Source: an uncultured Lachnospiraceae bacterium
GTDB lineage: Bacteria; Bacillota; Clostridia; Lachnospirales; Lachnospiraceae
Direction: 5' to 3'
DNA length: 64,000 nucleotides
Assembly (NCBI GenBank): GCA_902781655.1
Contig: CACZJZ010000007.1
Coordinates: 1 to 64,000 of the forward strand
In this document: piece by piece, positions 25,949 to 34,634 of the stretch
Position numbering within the stretch: position 1 is the first letter of the stretch
How the letters are laid out: every line of letters starts with the position of its first letter
Program-made: the position numbers and the translations under genes
Notes under the pieces: model-generated
Seen by the model: only the letters and a program-made list of their open reading frames with translations
Database searches by the model: none
What the model was told of the DNA's origin: nothing

Positions 25949-26773
25949 TTACTGAAGCAGAGACAGAACGCCCTGCGGAGTCTGATTTGCCTGCGCCAGC
26001 ATAGACTGCGCAGCCTGCTGAAGAACGCTGTTCTTCGTATAGGCCGCGATCTCCTTCGCCATGTCCGTGTCGCGGATACGGGACTCTGCCGCCGTCACGT
26101 TCTCGTTCGTGACCCGAAGGTTGTTTATGGTGTGCTCAAGGCGGTTCTGCTTTGCACCAAGCGTCGCTCTGTAGCCCGATACCGTATTGATTGCCTGCTT
26201 GATGGTGGTAATTGCGGAATTGGCTTTAGACACGGTCGTCATGCTCAGGCCGGTGACCTTAAGTGCGGTTGCTGTCATAACCTGCCCAGTGACATTCAGG
26301 ATTTCCTTTGAGGTAGGCCCGATCTGAAGCTGAACCTTGCTGGTATTGTTCAAAGGGGAAAGTCCGTTGTACGTGGTGCTCGTGGCGATACGAGTGATTT
26401 CCTGTGCGAGCTCGTCCATCTCCGCCTGAATGGAGGATCTGGCTGTTTTTCCTTCATCCTTCTCTGAATACGTGCCATTTGCCGCCTGTGTGGCAAGGGT
26501 CGTCATCCTCTGAAGCATGCTGTGAGTCTCAGTAAGAGCACCTTCCTCCGTCTGGATGAGGCCAACTGCGTCATTAGCGTTTGCTTCCGCCTGTGTCAGT
26601 CCGTTGATCTTGCTCCGCATGGACTCGGAGATCGCAAGACCTGCTGCATCATCTGCCGCGCGGTTGATCTTGTAGCCGGAGGACAGCTTCTCAAGGTTCT
26701 TGGAAAGTGCGTTCTGGTTGATGGAAAGGTTTCTGTAGCTGTTTAATGCGCTGATATTGTGCTGAATAACCAT
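25949..26773 (-). CDS. fliC: Flagellin
   Basis: Filament subunit of 274 residues, exported by the flagellar type III system with FliS. It has only the conserved N- and C-terminal D0/D1 regions (VIQHNISALNSYRNL at the start; VLQQAAQSMLAQANQTPQGV near the end) and almost no variable central domain. The D1 segment that contacts TLR5 in enterobacteria reads LQRMTTLATQAANGT, with the usual RE pair replaced by TT. AAAAGGAG lies 11 bases before the ATG. It is monocistronic between its own sigma-28 promoter and terminator, next to modification genes downstream and FliW/CsrA elsewhere in the window. Confidence 0.97.
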   Translation of the reverse strand: MVIQHNISALNSYRNLSINQNALSKNLEKLSSGYKINRAADDAAGLAISESMRSKINGLTQAEANANDAVGLIQTEEGALTETHSMLQRMTTLATQAANGTYSEKDEGKTARSSIQAEMDELAQEITRIATSTTYNGLSPLNNTSKVQLQIGPTSKEILNVTGQVMTATALKVTGLSMTTVSKANSAITTIKQAINTVSGYRATLGAKQNRLEHTINNLRVTNENVTAAESRIRDTDMAKEIAAYTKNSVLQQAAQSMLAQANQTPQGVLSLLQ

Positions 26774-26897
26774 GATGAATACATCTCCTTTTGATCTTCG
26801 CCAGAACCTCCCTGTCCTGGCTATGCTTCCGGGCGTGAGCTCCCGCCGGAAACAATGTCTGTTTGCGTTCCGTAAAGCCTTGTTCTTTGCTTTACAC
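26774..26897 (-). promoter_or_regulatory. Flagellin mRNA leader with possible CsrA sites
   Basis: The untranslated leader of about 120 bases contains several GGA motifs on the minus strand (in CCGGAAG, CAGGACAGGGAGG and the ribosome-binding AAGGAGAT) and a GC-rich CGGGCG/CCCG hairpin. In Bacillus, CsrA represses flagellin by binding GGA motifs over the RBS. csrA and fliW are both in this window, so the same control is plausible. Confidence 0.45.
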
Positions 26898-26902
26898 TTA
26901 AT

Positions 26903-26929
26903 CTATCGGCCCGCCACGCGGTCTTATAA
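26903..26929 (-). promoter_or_regulatory. Sigma-28 promoter of flagellin gene
   Basis: On the minus strand TTATAAGA (26922-26929), an 11-base spacer and GCCGATAG (26903-26910). It is the only plausible promoter between the flagellin leader and the upstream PilZ gene and the best placed sigma-28 match in the window. Confidence 0.8.
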
Positions 26930-26967
26930 GTGGAATTTTTACTTTTTTGCAACCATGCGCAGCATGC

Positions 26968-27648
26968 TCACGCGTGGACTCCCTGAAAGTCGTCCTCCGA
27001 TCCGTCCGCCTGTCTGCGCATCTTCTCCTCCCGCGCCTGCTCCCGCAGTCTGCTGAACACATAATTCCGCACCGCGGATTCCGCGCCGTTCGTGAGATCC
27101 AGAAAACGGCAGCCGTAGCCGAACCTGCCTTCTTTCTCCCCCTGTCCCCATAGAACCTCGACCACATAGGGGCGCTCCATATGGCGGAAGGCATAGGCAA
27201 AGGAAATCCGCATGCCCAGAGGCAGCGCTGCGTCTGTCACGACGTAGATACCACCCGCGCTGATATTGCGGATACAGCCCACGAAGCTGTCGCCGTCCTC
27301 CGACTGGAACTGCACGCCGAGCTCCACATTGACCCGTACATCCAGATGGCGCTGCACGATGGTATCGATATTGCGGATCCGGCACTCTCCGATCCAGCGC
27401 TCCGGTTCCTCCGGGTAATTCGGATTGATGCGGAGCCGGACCTCGGAATCCGTCACGACGACGCCGATGACGTCGTCATAGAAGTCGACGCGGGTGCCGA
27501 ACTGCTGCCCGTTCCCCTCATAATTTTTCAGATACAGAATCGTCTGCGTCTCCGAATAGTCCACGCGGCACGGCCAGTACCGGTTTTCTCCCGGAGCATA
27601 CACCTTACCCCTGCTGCAATCCTTCAGAATCACCGTTATATTCCTCAC
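26968..27648 (-). CDS. PilZ-domain c-di-GMP receptor (YcgR-like)
   Basis: A 226-residue cytoplasmic protein with an N-terminal YcgR-like barrel (about 5-92) and a C-terminal PilZ domain (about 95-215). The c-di-GMP motif is QRHLDVR (99-105), keeping the two arginines, and NISAGG (128-133). Such proteins slow the motor when c-di-GMP is high, acting on MotA or FliG/FliM in the model organisms. The ATG is 2 bases after the lytic transglycosylase stop, so the two are co-transcribed in a four-gene unit, and flagellin follows after the sigma-28 promoter. Confidence 0.88.
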   Translation of the reverse strand: MRNITVILKDCSRGKVYAPGENRYWPCRVDYSETQTILYLKNYEGNGQQFGTRVDFYDDVIGVVVTDSEVRLRINPNYPEEPERWIGECRIRNIDTIVQRHLDVRVNVELGVQFQSEDGDSFVGCIRNISAGGIYVVTDAALPLGMRISFAYAFRHMERPYVVEVLWGQGEKEGRFGYGCRFLDLTNGAESAVRNYVFSRLREQAREEKMRRQADGSEDDFQGVHA

Positions 27649-27650
27649 AC

Positions 27651-28559
27651 TCAGAAACTGATATCCCCATCCGTATTCTGCTGCCCGGCTGACGCAAGCA
27701 TCATCTGCAGCAGCGCCGTCTCCGTTTCCTGCCCGCTCTCCGTGTCGTTCTCAGACAGTCCCAGACTACCGCGGATACTGGCGACATAGTTCTGTGTCTC
27801 GGCAAAAGGCGGAACGCCGCCGTATTTTTCGACATTGCCGGAGCCGGCATTGTAGGCCGCCAGCGCCAGATCCAGATTGCCGCCGTAGGCATCGAGATGG
27901 GAGCGGAGCAGCCTGGCGCCGCCCATAATATTCTGATAGGCATCCATCGGATCCGTCACGCCGAGGCTCTTCGCCGTGCCGGGCATCAGCTGCATGATGC
28001 CCTGTGCGCCTGCGGAAGAGACAAGTCCGTTCGTCAGGCCGGATTCCTGTCTCGCCACCGCCTTCAGGAGGGCCGGGGAGACGTGGTAGATGCTGCCTGC
28101 TTCCTCGAATATCCGGTCCAGCTCTGCCGTGGAGGGCTGTGCGCCGCCGGTCCCGCCGGATACCGAATCCGCGCTTCCTTCCCGGGTATCCGTGCCGGCG
28201 CCGCCCTGCAAAGCGTCAGCCCTTTCCGAGAGAGAAGCTGTTTCCAATGGAGTCTGCGTCTTTTCTCCGTCCTCCGGACTGCTGATCTGCCGCGTCCTCA
28301 TGCTTCCGAGAATGGTCTGATAGACCGCGGTGGACACCGTGCCTCCGTCCGAAGGCTGCGTCGTCTCTGTGGAAGTGATCACGCGCGGCTGCACTGTGTC
28401 CGAAGCTGTCTTCTGCGCAGCCTGCCTCATGGCGCCGGAAAATGCGGCGCCGTCTGTCTCTGTCTGCCGCGCTGCCGCGGTTCTGTTCTCTGTTCCCTGC
28501 TCTGTGAGCTGCTGAATCGCTGTTATCATAATCTGATGAACGGACTGCCTGCGCTCCAT
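27651..28559 (-). CDS. Lytic transglycosylase (SLT domain)
   Basis: A 302-residue protein with a disordered Ser/Thr/Gln-rich N-terminal half and a C-terminal lysozyme-like SLT domain (about 150-280). Motifs are ARQESGLTNGLVSSAGAQG with the catalytic Glu, IMQLMPGTA, and AAYNAGSGNVEKYGG. There is no signal peptide, so export by the flagellar type III system is a possibility; the likely role is opening peptidoglycan for the rod, replacing a FlgJ-type enzyme (inference). Two starts compete. The ATG at 28559 has GAGGAGA 9 bases upstream; the ATG at 28529 overlaps the upstream stop as ATGA. Confidence 0.87.
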   Translation of the reverse strand: MERRQSVHQIMITAIQQLTEQGTENRTAAARQTETDGAAFSGAMRQAAQKTASDTVQPRVITSTETTQPSDGGTVSTAVYQTILGSMRTRQISSPEDGEKTQTPLETASLSERADALQGGAGTDTREGSADSVSGGTGGAQPSTAELDRIFEEAGSIYHVSPALLKAVARQESGLTNGLVSSAGAQGIMQLMPGTAKSLGVTDPMDAYQNIMGGARLLRSHLDAYGGNLDLALAAYNAGSGNVEKYGGVPPFAETQNYVASIRGSLGLSENDTESGQETETALLQMMLASAGQQNTDGDISF

Positions 28560-29017
28560 GCAGGCGCCGTCTCCTCATGCCGCGGCGTATCCCTCGCCGG
28601 TTCCTCCGCGGGCTGTGCGGCGTCAGGCCGTTCTCCCGCCATGTCATTCTGCTCTTCTTTTTCCCCCAGCCCTATCTCCGCCGGCCTTTCCTCCTGCCCG
28701 GACCGCGCAGGTCCCCCGGCTTCCCGGGTCATCGTCTTCTCCTGATCATGCACTGAAAAGTGGAGAAAATAGAGATAGATTTCCACAATCGCCTGGTATA
28801 GCTCCTTCGGGATTTCAGCCCCCAGCTTCAGCTGGGTGAGCAGTGTCGCCAGAGAATCATCCTCGTAGACCGGGACGCCGGCCTGCATGGCCGCCTCCGT
28901 GATTTTGTCCGCCATATATCCCATGCCGGACGCAACCACAACCGGCGCGCCGTTCTTTTCCGGATCATACTTCAGCGCAGCCGCTTTGCCGGACCGTTTA
29001 CGTTCAGACTCGGACAT
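28526..29017 (-). CDS. YlqH-like protein (cytoplasmic FlhB C-terminal domain)
   Basis: A 163-residue protein whose first 90 residues resemble the cytoplasmic C-terminal domain of the export switch FlhB (AALKYDPEKNGAPVVVASGM, AGVPVYEDDSLATLLTQLKLG, IPKELYQAIVEIYLYF). The NPTH cleavage site of true FlhB is absent. The remaining tail is Pro/Glu-rich and looks disordered. It overlaps the end of the FliK-like gene by 14 bases and is followed by the transglycosylase gene. In Bacillus ylqG-ylqH have the same order. The function is poorly known; an export-related role is inferred. Confidence 0.85.
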   Translation of the reverse strand: MSESERKRSGKAAALKYDPEKNGAPVVVASGMGYMADKITEAAMQAGVPVYEDDSLATLLTQLKLGAEIPKELYQAIVEIYLYFLHFSVHDQEKTMTREAGGPARSGQEERPAEIGLGEKEEQNDMAGERPDAAQPAEEPARDTPRHEETAPAWSAGSPFIRL

Positions 29018-30398
29018 TGACTCCCTTTCCCTTCTCCCGCATTGCAGGAAACACCTCGCTCAGCGTCAGGCTGCGCTGTTTCGCAGCCACCGACAGGCCG
29101 GACAGATGCAGGCCGTTTCTCTCCACAATCCGTGTCACTTCGCCCGCCACGGTCTCCGGTCGTGCTGCTACGGCGGGCGGCATGAAGAGCTGCATCTCAA
29201 CGTCCTGTTTCTTCCACCGCGTGACCATTTCAAACTCGCCGAGTCCCTGGATGCGGAACTTGAGGAACAGTCTTGCGCTCCCCTCATCCTCCGCATTCCC
29301 GTTTCCGGCGTTCGGATCGACCCACATTTCAGTCACAGCATCGGTGTTCTGAAAGCGGAACGGAATCACCGCGTGGAGAAGCGGAAGGTAGACGCTTTCA
29401 TTGGCCAGCATGCTTTTCATGACGTCGGAATAAGGATTGGGCGCCCCTGTTCCGTTTTCCTTTTCCGTCCCCTTCTGAAGGAGCTTTCCGAAAAGTTCCG
29501 GCAGATCGCCGGCGCGATCCTGTTTATCCCGGGCGGATGCGATAGCCTTCTGCAGCGCCTGATCAGAGTCTTCTCCCAGCTTTGTCTGAAAGGCGGCGTT
29601 TTCCTTTATCTGCGCGTATGCCCTGCGGAGCCGTTCTGTGTCTCCGTTCTCATATCTCACCGCGTACAGAGAGAACAGGACCGCCGCAGTGCGGGTCGGG
29701 CCATAGTCGTGGGTGCGGGAGATGTATTCCGCCAGAAATGGAATCAGCCGGCTGTTGATGATCTCCGTATTCTTCCCGGTCTCTCCCAGACCCGCATTCC
29801 AGTCGATCTGCTCCAGGATCGCGTTCAGCTCTCCCTGTACCGGTCTGGAGACCATCCGGGAGAGGTCCTCTCCAATGGTCTGCATCTGGCGGAGAAGATG
29901 TCCTCCGGAGGAATAATCATTATAGCACTTCAGAAATTGCAGTGCGTCTCCGCTGAATGGTCCGCGGGGATGCTCCCCCAGCACAGTGCGGACCGCATCA
30001 AACAGCGGCCCCTGGAATCTTGCCTGTGCAGCGGTCTGCTGCTGAAGGAAGCTGGCCAGCTTCTCCGGACTGTCCTGCGTAATGGCGCCTTTCAGCTCCT
30101 GCAGAAGAGATGCCAGTTCCGCGCCGTCAGGAGAGAGATTCTCCTTTCCCGCAAATGTCAGAATCTGGGCCAGTTCATCCGGCAGCTCCATGGACTCCTG
30201 CATGAGTGACAGAAACGCGGCGTAATTGCTCCCGAAGAGCGCTTCCGGGCTTCCGGTCTGCTGTTCTCCGGTATTGCGGACCGCGGCGTCTGTACCGTCA
30301 ATGGTCTGCCGGCTCTGTATACCCTCCGTACTGACGCCGGTCTGCCGTGGTATATTCGATTGAACAGGTATATTGGAAACCTGCAGAATGTTTGCCAT
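29004..30398 (-). CDS. YlqG/FliK-like hook-length family protein
   Basis: A 464-residue protein. The N-terminal half is polar and predicted helical. The C-terminal part (about 340-460) has the FliK_C-like pattern of alternating hydrophobic strands (ARLFLKFRIQGLGEFEMV, DVEMQLFMPP, LHLSGLSV). It is not the main fliK, which lies at 60088-61503. Order and overlap with the YlqH-like gene match the Bacillus ylqG-ylqH pair. It is divergent from flgM, with a GCCGATTA box about 200 bases upstream. Confidence 0.75.
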   Translation of the reverse strand: MANILQVSNIPVQSNIPRQTGVSTEGIQSRQTIDGTDAAVRNTGEQQTGSPEALFGSNYAAFLSLMQESMELPDELAQILTFAGKENLSPDGAELASLLQELKGAITQDSPEKLASFLQQQTAAQARFQGPLFDAVRTVLGEHPRGPFSGDALQFLKCYNDYSSGGHLLRQMQTIGEDLSRMVSRPVQGELNAILEQIDWNAGLGETGKNTEIINSRLIPFLAEYISRTHDYGPTRTAAVLFSLYAVRYENGDTERLRRAYAQIKENAAFQTKLGEDSDQALQKAIASARDKQDRAGDLPELFGKLLQKGTEKENGTGAPNPYSDVMKSMLANESVYLPLLHAVIPFRFQNTDAVTEMWVDPNAGNGNAEDEGSARLFLKFRIQGLGEFEMVTRWKKQDVEMQLFMPPAVAARPETVAGEVTRIVERNGLHLSGLSVAAKQRSLTLSEVFPAMREKGKGVNVRV

Positions 30399-30589
30399 GA
30401 ACCAGAGATATTCCTTTCATAAAAGGCAGACAGATGGTATCGTTTACAGATGTGGGGAATATCCGCCATAGATGTTCCCGGATTCCGTCATAGCCGACAG
30501 TGTGCCGCCGATGACATTACCATCTATTTTTATCGGCCGGATTTTCGAATTTATCAGGACTCCGGCCGGAATTCTTTCTCTTTACTTCT

Positions 30590-30616
30590 TATGATAATCG
30601 GCATACCTGCCGATAT
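30590..30616 (+). promoter_or_regulatory. Sigma-28-type promoter of flgM operon
   Basis: The -10 GCCGATAT (30609-30616) is consensus; the -35 at 11-base spacing (TATGATAA) is weak. It lies about 90 bases before flgM. A late sigma-28 promoter in front of flgM is usual in other bacteria. Confidence 0.6.
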
Positions 30617-30621
30617 GTATT
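30595..30621 (-). promoter_or_regulatory. Divergent sigma-28-like box facing YlqG-like gene
   Basis: The minus-strand GCCGATTA (30595-30602) is the mirror image of the plus-strand box, giving the dyad TAATCGGCATACCTGCCGATA. The -35 match is poor. The YlqG-like start is about 200 bases downstream. Confidence 0.35.
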
Positions 30622-30703
30622 GTGCAACAGAATAGACTCAGGTTGCAACCGGCTTTTATTCCGTTTTTCCCCGAACCTGCGGAAAGCAGCAAGGAGTATA
30701 TCG

Positions 30704-31021
30704 ATGGACATTTATATTCATTCTGATGAGATTAGTGGTTTTCAAATCCGAAATACCCGCACTGACAAGGCAGCCCGGACGCCGTCCGGCTCCAGGAAGC
30801 CATCCAGCGCGGCGAGTTATGACGTCGTCTCCCTGGAGAGCCGGAATATGGTAATGGACGATGCCAATTTTGCCGCTGCACTGTCCCATGCTGCGGCGAA
30901 GGAAGTCTGCCAGGGCGTTTCCGACGCCCGTGCGGCGCAGCTCCGGGCGGAGGTGCAATCAGGCAGTTATAAGGTAGATTCCACGCGGAGTGCGGAGAAG
31001 CTGCTGGGGTACAGAGAATGA
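30704..31021 (+). CDS. flgM: Anti-sigma-28 factor FlgM
   Basis: A 105-residue protein. FlgM binds and inhibits sigma-28 and is exported through the completed hook, releasing late gene expression. The C-terminal signature is clear: VCQGVSDARAAQLRAEVQSG followed by YKVDSTRSAEKLLGY. The N-terminal half is disordered, as usual. The ATG at 30704 is chosen because AAGGAG lies 8 bases upstream; the open frame upstream is not similar. It heads the flgM-flgN-flgK-flgL-fliW-csrA operon. Confidence 0.93.
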   Translation: MDIYIHSDEISGFQIRNTRTDKAARTPSGSRKPSSAASYDVVSLESRNMVMDDANFAAALSHAAAKEVCQGVSDARAAQLRAEVQSGSYKVDSTRSAEKLLGYRE

Positions 31022-31052
31022 GTTCCCCAGCAAACAGGCCGGAGGAGTCTGC

Positions 31053-31490
31053 ATGACAGAAAAAAAGAAACCTTATGAAGAATACAGCAGTGTAATGACG
31101 GACCTCCTCGCCTGTGTGAAAAGGCTTCGTCTGACTGAGGATGCGCTGACAAGGGCGGCCTCCCGCCGCGATCCCGGTGAAATCGACCGGATTGTCAGCA
31201 AGGCGCAGCCCGATGTGCTTACGTTCCGGGGGCTTGACCGGAAGCGGATGCAGCTCGAGAATGCGCTGGGCTTTGGCGGAAAGCGGCTCGAGGAAATCTG
31301 CTCCCTTCTGCCTGCCGATGCGGCGGATCTGATGCCTGTGCTCTCAGAACTCTCTCTGGAGCTTCGACGTTATATCTCCTCCCGCGAGGATGCGGACCGG
31401 ATCATGAAGATTCGTCTGCATGACGTGAACCGGATACTGGAGGAGACAGGGATTCAGCCCCGGGACCCGTTCCGCGGGACACTTGCATGA
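31053..31490 (+). CDS. flgN: FlgN-like export chaperone
   Basis: A 145-residue helical protein placed between flgM and flgK, where FlgN, the cytoplasmic chaperone of FlgK and FlgL, is normally encoded. Helices of the FlgN type are seen (EYSSVMTDLLACVKRL, LDRKRMQLENALGF, VLSELSLELRRYI). Sequence similarity is low, as is common in this family, so position carries most of the weight. The ATG at 31053 has GGAGGAG upstream; the longer frame overlaps flgM. Confidence 0.82.
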   Translation: MTEKKKPYEEYSSVMTDLLACVKRLRLTEDALTRAASRRDPGEIDRIVSKAQPDVLTFRGLDRKRMQLENALGFGGKRLEEICSLLPADAADLMPVLSELSLELRRYISSREDADRIMKIRLHDVNRILEETGIQPRDPFRGTLA

Positions 31491-31504
31491 GAAAGGATTG
31501 AGAC

Positions 31505-33247
31505 ATGATCAGAGCAACCTTTGCCGGATTTACAACCGCGCTCTCCGCGCTGGAGGCCAATCAGAAGCGTCTCGACGTGGTCGGCAACAATCTGGCAAAT
31601 ATGAATACATCTGGATACACCCGGCAGCAGCTGCAGGTCTCCAGCCTGAATTATTCCAATCCCACGGATTACTACATGAATCACAGCGAGGTAAACGTCG
31701 GGTATGGCGCCTCGATGGATACAGTGTCTCAGCTGCGGGATCCTTTTCTGGATGTACAGTATCGGGACCAGAACAGCAAAACCGAATATAATAAAACCGT
31801 CGGAAATTCTCTCGATGCGCTTTCCCAGTATCTGGACGAGACGAAGCTGGACGGTCTGCGCACTTCCTTCGATAGTATCCAGACCGCGCTCACCAATATG
31901 CAGGATCCCGCCAAGGTGAACGATCCGGTCTATGAGGGCGAACTCCGTTCCCGCATGTCGGCCACCGCAACGCTGTTTAACAATGTCGCGTCGCAGATTT
32001 CCACCGCAAGGACGGATGAGCTGGCCAACATCACCGGTGCGGGTTCCTCCGAGAATGGCGCGGTTGAGAAAATCAACACGCTGCTCAGAGAGATCGGGGA
32101 GCTGAATACGAGTATCTACCGCAACCAGATGGTCGGAAACCAGGTGCTGGAGCTGCAGGATCAGCGGAATCTCAAGATTGATGAGCTGTCCTCCTATATC
32201 CCCGTGAAGGTTTCCTACTATAATACAGACGCGGACCGCACCTCGTCCACTTATGGAACAAAGAAGATATATCATCCCGATGATATGAAGCTGGAGACCA
32301 GCTTTACGGAAATCAAGTCGGATGGCACTTCCTCTGTTTCCTTCCTGACACTGGTCAGCGGACATGACATGTATGACGGCAAAAAGAATTACGGTTCCGT
32401 AAAGGCAGTCAATCCGAAAAACGCTGATGCCGATCCGACCGCGGAAGCCGTGAGTCTGGTCTTCACAGAGCCGGATAAACTCGGAACGGCTTCGGTATCG
32501 ACGAACAATACCGCGCCGGCCCCAGGTGCCGCGACGGTGCGTCTTTCCTCCGGGAAGGCGCAGGCAAGTCTCGATATGCTGGCGAGCTCCGACGACAGTC
32601 TTCATAACGGCTCCACCTACCGCAGCTATGATTATTATCTGCAGCGGCTCAACACGCTGGCGAATACCTGGGCGACGCAGATGAATGCACTGAATAAAAT
32701 GGGGGTCACCGGAGATTACACGGCGAAGAGCAGTCTGTCGGACGGCACCAAATCCATCAGTACGATTGCCGCCGATCTGGCCGATACCGCCGACACTTCC
32801 TGCCTGCTTCTGGTAAACCGCACAGATTCCTCTGCGCAGGGCATCACAGCGGCCAATATTCAGGTCAGCAGCAAATGGGTCGCCGGCGTCACGCACATCG
32901 GCACCAGCGGAGATCCGAAAGAGGGAAACAGCGCCTCTGACACGGCTCTCAATATGCTTCAGTTTATGCTGGAACCGCAGAAAGCGCTCGGCAGCAAATC
33001 ATACGCCGACGATATGAATAATATCTCCACGTATCTGGCCAACGACTCTTATAACAACGAAAATGCGCTGACGACAAACAAGACTGTGCTGGGCAGCATA
33101 GCTACCTCCCGGGATCAGATCAGCGGCGTGAGCCTTGACGAGGAGGCCGCCAACATGATGACCTATGTTTCCTCCTACAACGCGGCCGCCCGTCTGATGA
33201 CGACACTGGACTCCACGCTGGAGACTCTGCTCGGGATCGGGGCATAG
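31505..33247 (+). CDS. flgK: Hook-filament junction protein FlgK (HAP1)
   Basis: First hook-associated protein, 580 residues, exported with FlgN. It has the N-terminal rod/hook motif VGNNLANMNTSGYTRQQL, a long central region and the C-terminal VSLDEEAANMMTYVSSYNAA with the D0 helix. The RBS AAAGGA is 8 bases before the ATG. Length is normal. It is followed by flgL after 42 bases. Confidence 0.95.
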   Translation: MIRATFAGFTTALSALEANQKRLDVVGNNLANMNTSGYTRQQLQVSSLNYSNPTDYYMNHSEVNVGYGASMDTVSQLRDPFLDVQYRDQNSKTEYNKTVGNSLDALSQYLDETKLDGLRTSFDSIQTALTNMQDPAKVNDPVYEGELRSRMSATATLFNNVASQISTARTDELANITGAGSSENGAVEKINTLLREIGELNTSIYRNQMVGNQVLELQDQRNLKIDELSSYIPVKVSYYNTDADRTSSTYGTKKIYHPDDMKLETSFTEIKSDGTSSVSFLTLVSGHDMYDGKKNYGSVKAVNPKNADADPTAEAVSLVFTEPDKLGTASVSTNNTAPAPGAATVRLSSGKAQASLDMLASSDDSLHNGSTYRSYDYYLQRLNTLANTWATQMNALNKMGVTGDYTAKSSLSDGTKSISTIAADLADTADTSCLLLVNRTDSSAQGITAANIQVSSKWVAGVTHIGTSGDPKEGNSASDTALNMLQFMLEPQKALGSKSYADDMNNISTYLANDSYNNENALTTNKTVLGSIATSRDQISGVSLDEEAANMMTYVSSYNAAARLMTTLDSTLETLLGIGA

Positions 33248-33289
33248 GGCCGGGGTCATACAATTTGCGGATGAAGGAGAAAGAGCGCC

Positions 33290-34600
33290 ATGAGAGTAAC
33301 CAGCGCCACGTACTATAAGGATTACGCACAGGCTGTGCAGGATCTGCACAGCAAGCTGAACAAGACAATGCAGCAGGTTTCCACAGAGCGGAAATATGAG
33401 ACTGCGAAGGAGAACCCACTCGCCTACTACAGTGGCAAGAAAATCGACAATCAGTACAACAACATCGAGGCGCAGAATGATGTCATCAGCGATGTGTCGA
33501 ACCGGCTGTATCAGCAGGAGCAGGGTGCGCAGGGTATCCAGACCGAAATGCGCACCATCAACACCCGGCTGCTGCAGCTGAACAACGGTTCCTCGAACGG
33601 AGATCTCTCAACCATTCAGACCATCAATACCGACTTTTCTCAGCGCCTGCAGACAATCGTGAATGACATGAATGCCGAATACGAGAACTATTATGTATTC
33701 GGCGGTAATGATTCCACGACGGTGCCTTTCGAGATGTCGATCAATCTGTCGTCCGGAAAGGATAATACCGTAACGCTCTCGTTCTCGCACAAATTCCCGG
33801 GACAGGACAGCGCCACCGTCATGGATATGCAGTATTCTCTCGACAAGGACGGCGCTCTGCAGCTGAAATACCGCGTGAACGGCATGATCCCAACCAACAC
33901 GGACGGCGTTGTCAGCTATAAGTCAGTCAGTCAGAATGGTTTCACCGACAGCGCCTCCAACCCGGAAGCAATGAAATCTCTCCTCTCCTCCATGGAGGAG
34001 GAGGGCCGCATGAATCTGGGGTACGGCAGCATCTCTAACCGCAGTACACTTCCCGACACGTTCTCGAATGGTCTCAACATGCTGACCGGTCTGAACGCGC
34101 TCGGCCTCAAGGCCATGGACACCGGTGCCACCATTGAAACGGCCCAGAACGCGAAGTCTGCCATACACAGGGAACTTCTGCGGGATCCGGTTGCGCTCAC
34201 CGCGAAGGCCATTCTTTCAACCCAGCAGTATATTGATACGGCGAAGACGGCAAGCGGCGAGTCCTCGCTGAATGCCGGACAGCTCATCAAATCGGATGAA
34301 TCTGAGGCGAAGAAGCTGATGACCGATCACCTCTCCGGCGTGATCGGCGGCTGGGATGATGCCGAGCAGCGTCTGTCCGATACCTACCGTGAACTGGGCT
34401 TGAAAGAAAGCATTCTTAAGGACACGCAGTCCCGTCTCGACAACATGGAGGATACCCTGACTTCCAATTATACCGATAAGCTCGGGATTGATACCTACGA
34501 CGCCATCGTCCGGATGTATTCTCTTCAGTATTCCTATACGGCAGCCATGAAGGTCGGCTCGAATGTCATGCAGTCCTCCCTCTTTGACTATGTCAGGTGA
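33290..34600 (+). CDS. flgL: Hook-filament junction protein FlgL (HAP3)
   Basis: Second junction protein, 436 residues. The flagellin-like N-terminal region (MRVTSATYYKDYAQAVQDL, QVSTERKYETAKENP) and C-terminal helix (AIVRMYSLQYSYTAAMKVGS) are present, with a central insertion that makes it somewhat long. GAAGGAGAAAG precedes the ATG. It connects FlgK to flagellin and is followed by fliW after 34 bases. Confidence 0.93.
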   Translation: MRVTSATYYKDYAQAVQDLHSKLNKTMQQVSTERKYETAKENPLAYYSGKKIDNQYNNIEAQNDVISDVSNRLYQQEQGAQGIQTEMRTINTRLLQLNNGSSNGDLSTIQTINTDFSQRLQTIVNDMNAEYENYYVFGGNDSTTVPFEMSINLSSGKDNTVTLSFSHKFPGQDSATVMDMQYSLDKDGALQLKYRVNGMIPTNTDGVVSYKSVSQNGFTDSASNPEAMKSLLSSMEEEGRMNLGYGSISNRSTLPDTFSNGLNMLTGLNALGLKAMDTGATIETAQNAKSAIHRELLRDPVALTAKAILSTQQYIDTAKTASGESSLNAGQLIKSDESEAKKLMTDHLSGVIGGWDDAEQRLSDTYRELGLKESILKDTQSRLDNMEDTLTSNYTDKLGIDTYDAIVRMYSLQYSYTAAMKVGSNVMQSSLFDYVR

Positions 34601-34634
34601 TCCATCCGGGACAAATTGAAAGAAAGAGGAAATT

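Larger units (their letters stand above)
30399..30703. other. Divergent regulatory region between YlqG-like gene and flgM
   Basis: These 305 bases hold no gene. They are AT-rich toward the right and contain the paired sigma-28-like boxes at 30595-30616. A short dyad, CGGCCGGA/TCCGGCCG-like, lies near 30555-30575, and a GGTTGCAACC palindrome lies at 30641-30650, just before the flgM RBS. Confidence 0.5.

Noticed and set aside
31454..32896. 480-codon minus-strand frame opposite flgK
   Set aside because: Antisense shadow of a secure flgK gene; no recognisable domain.
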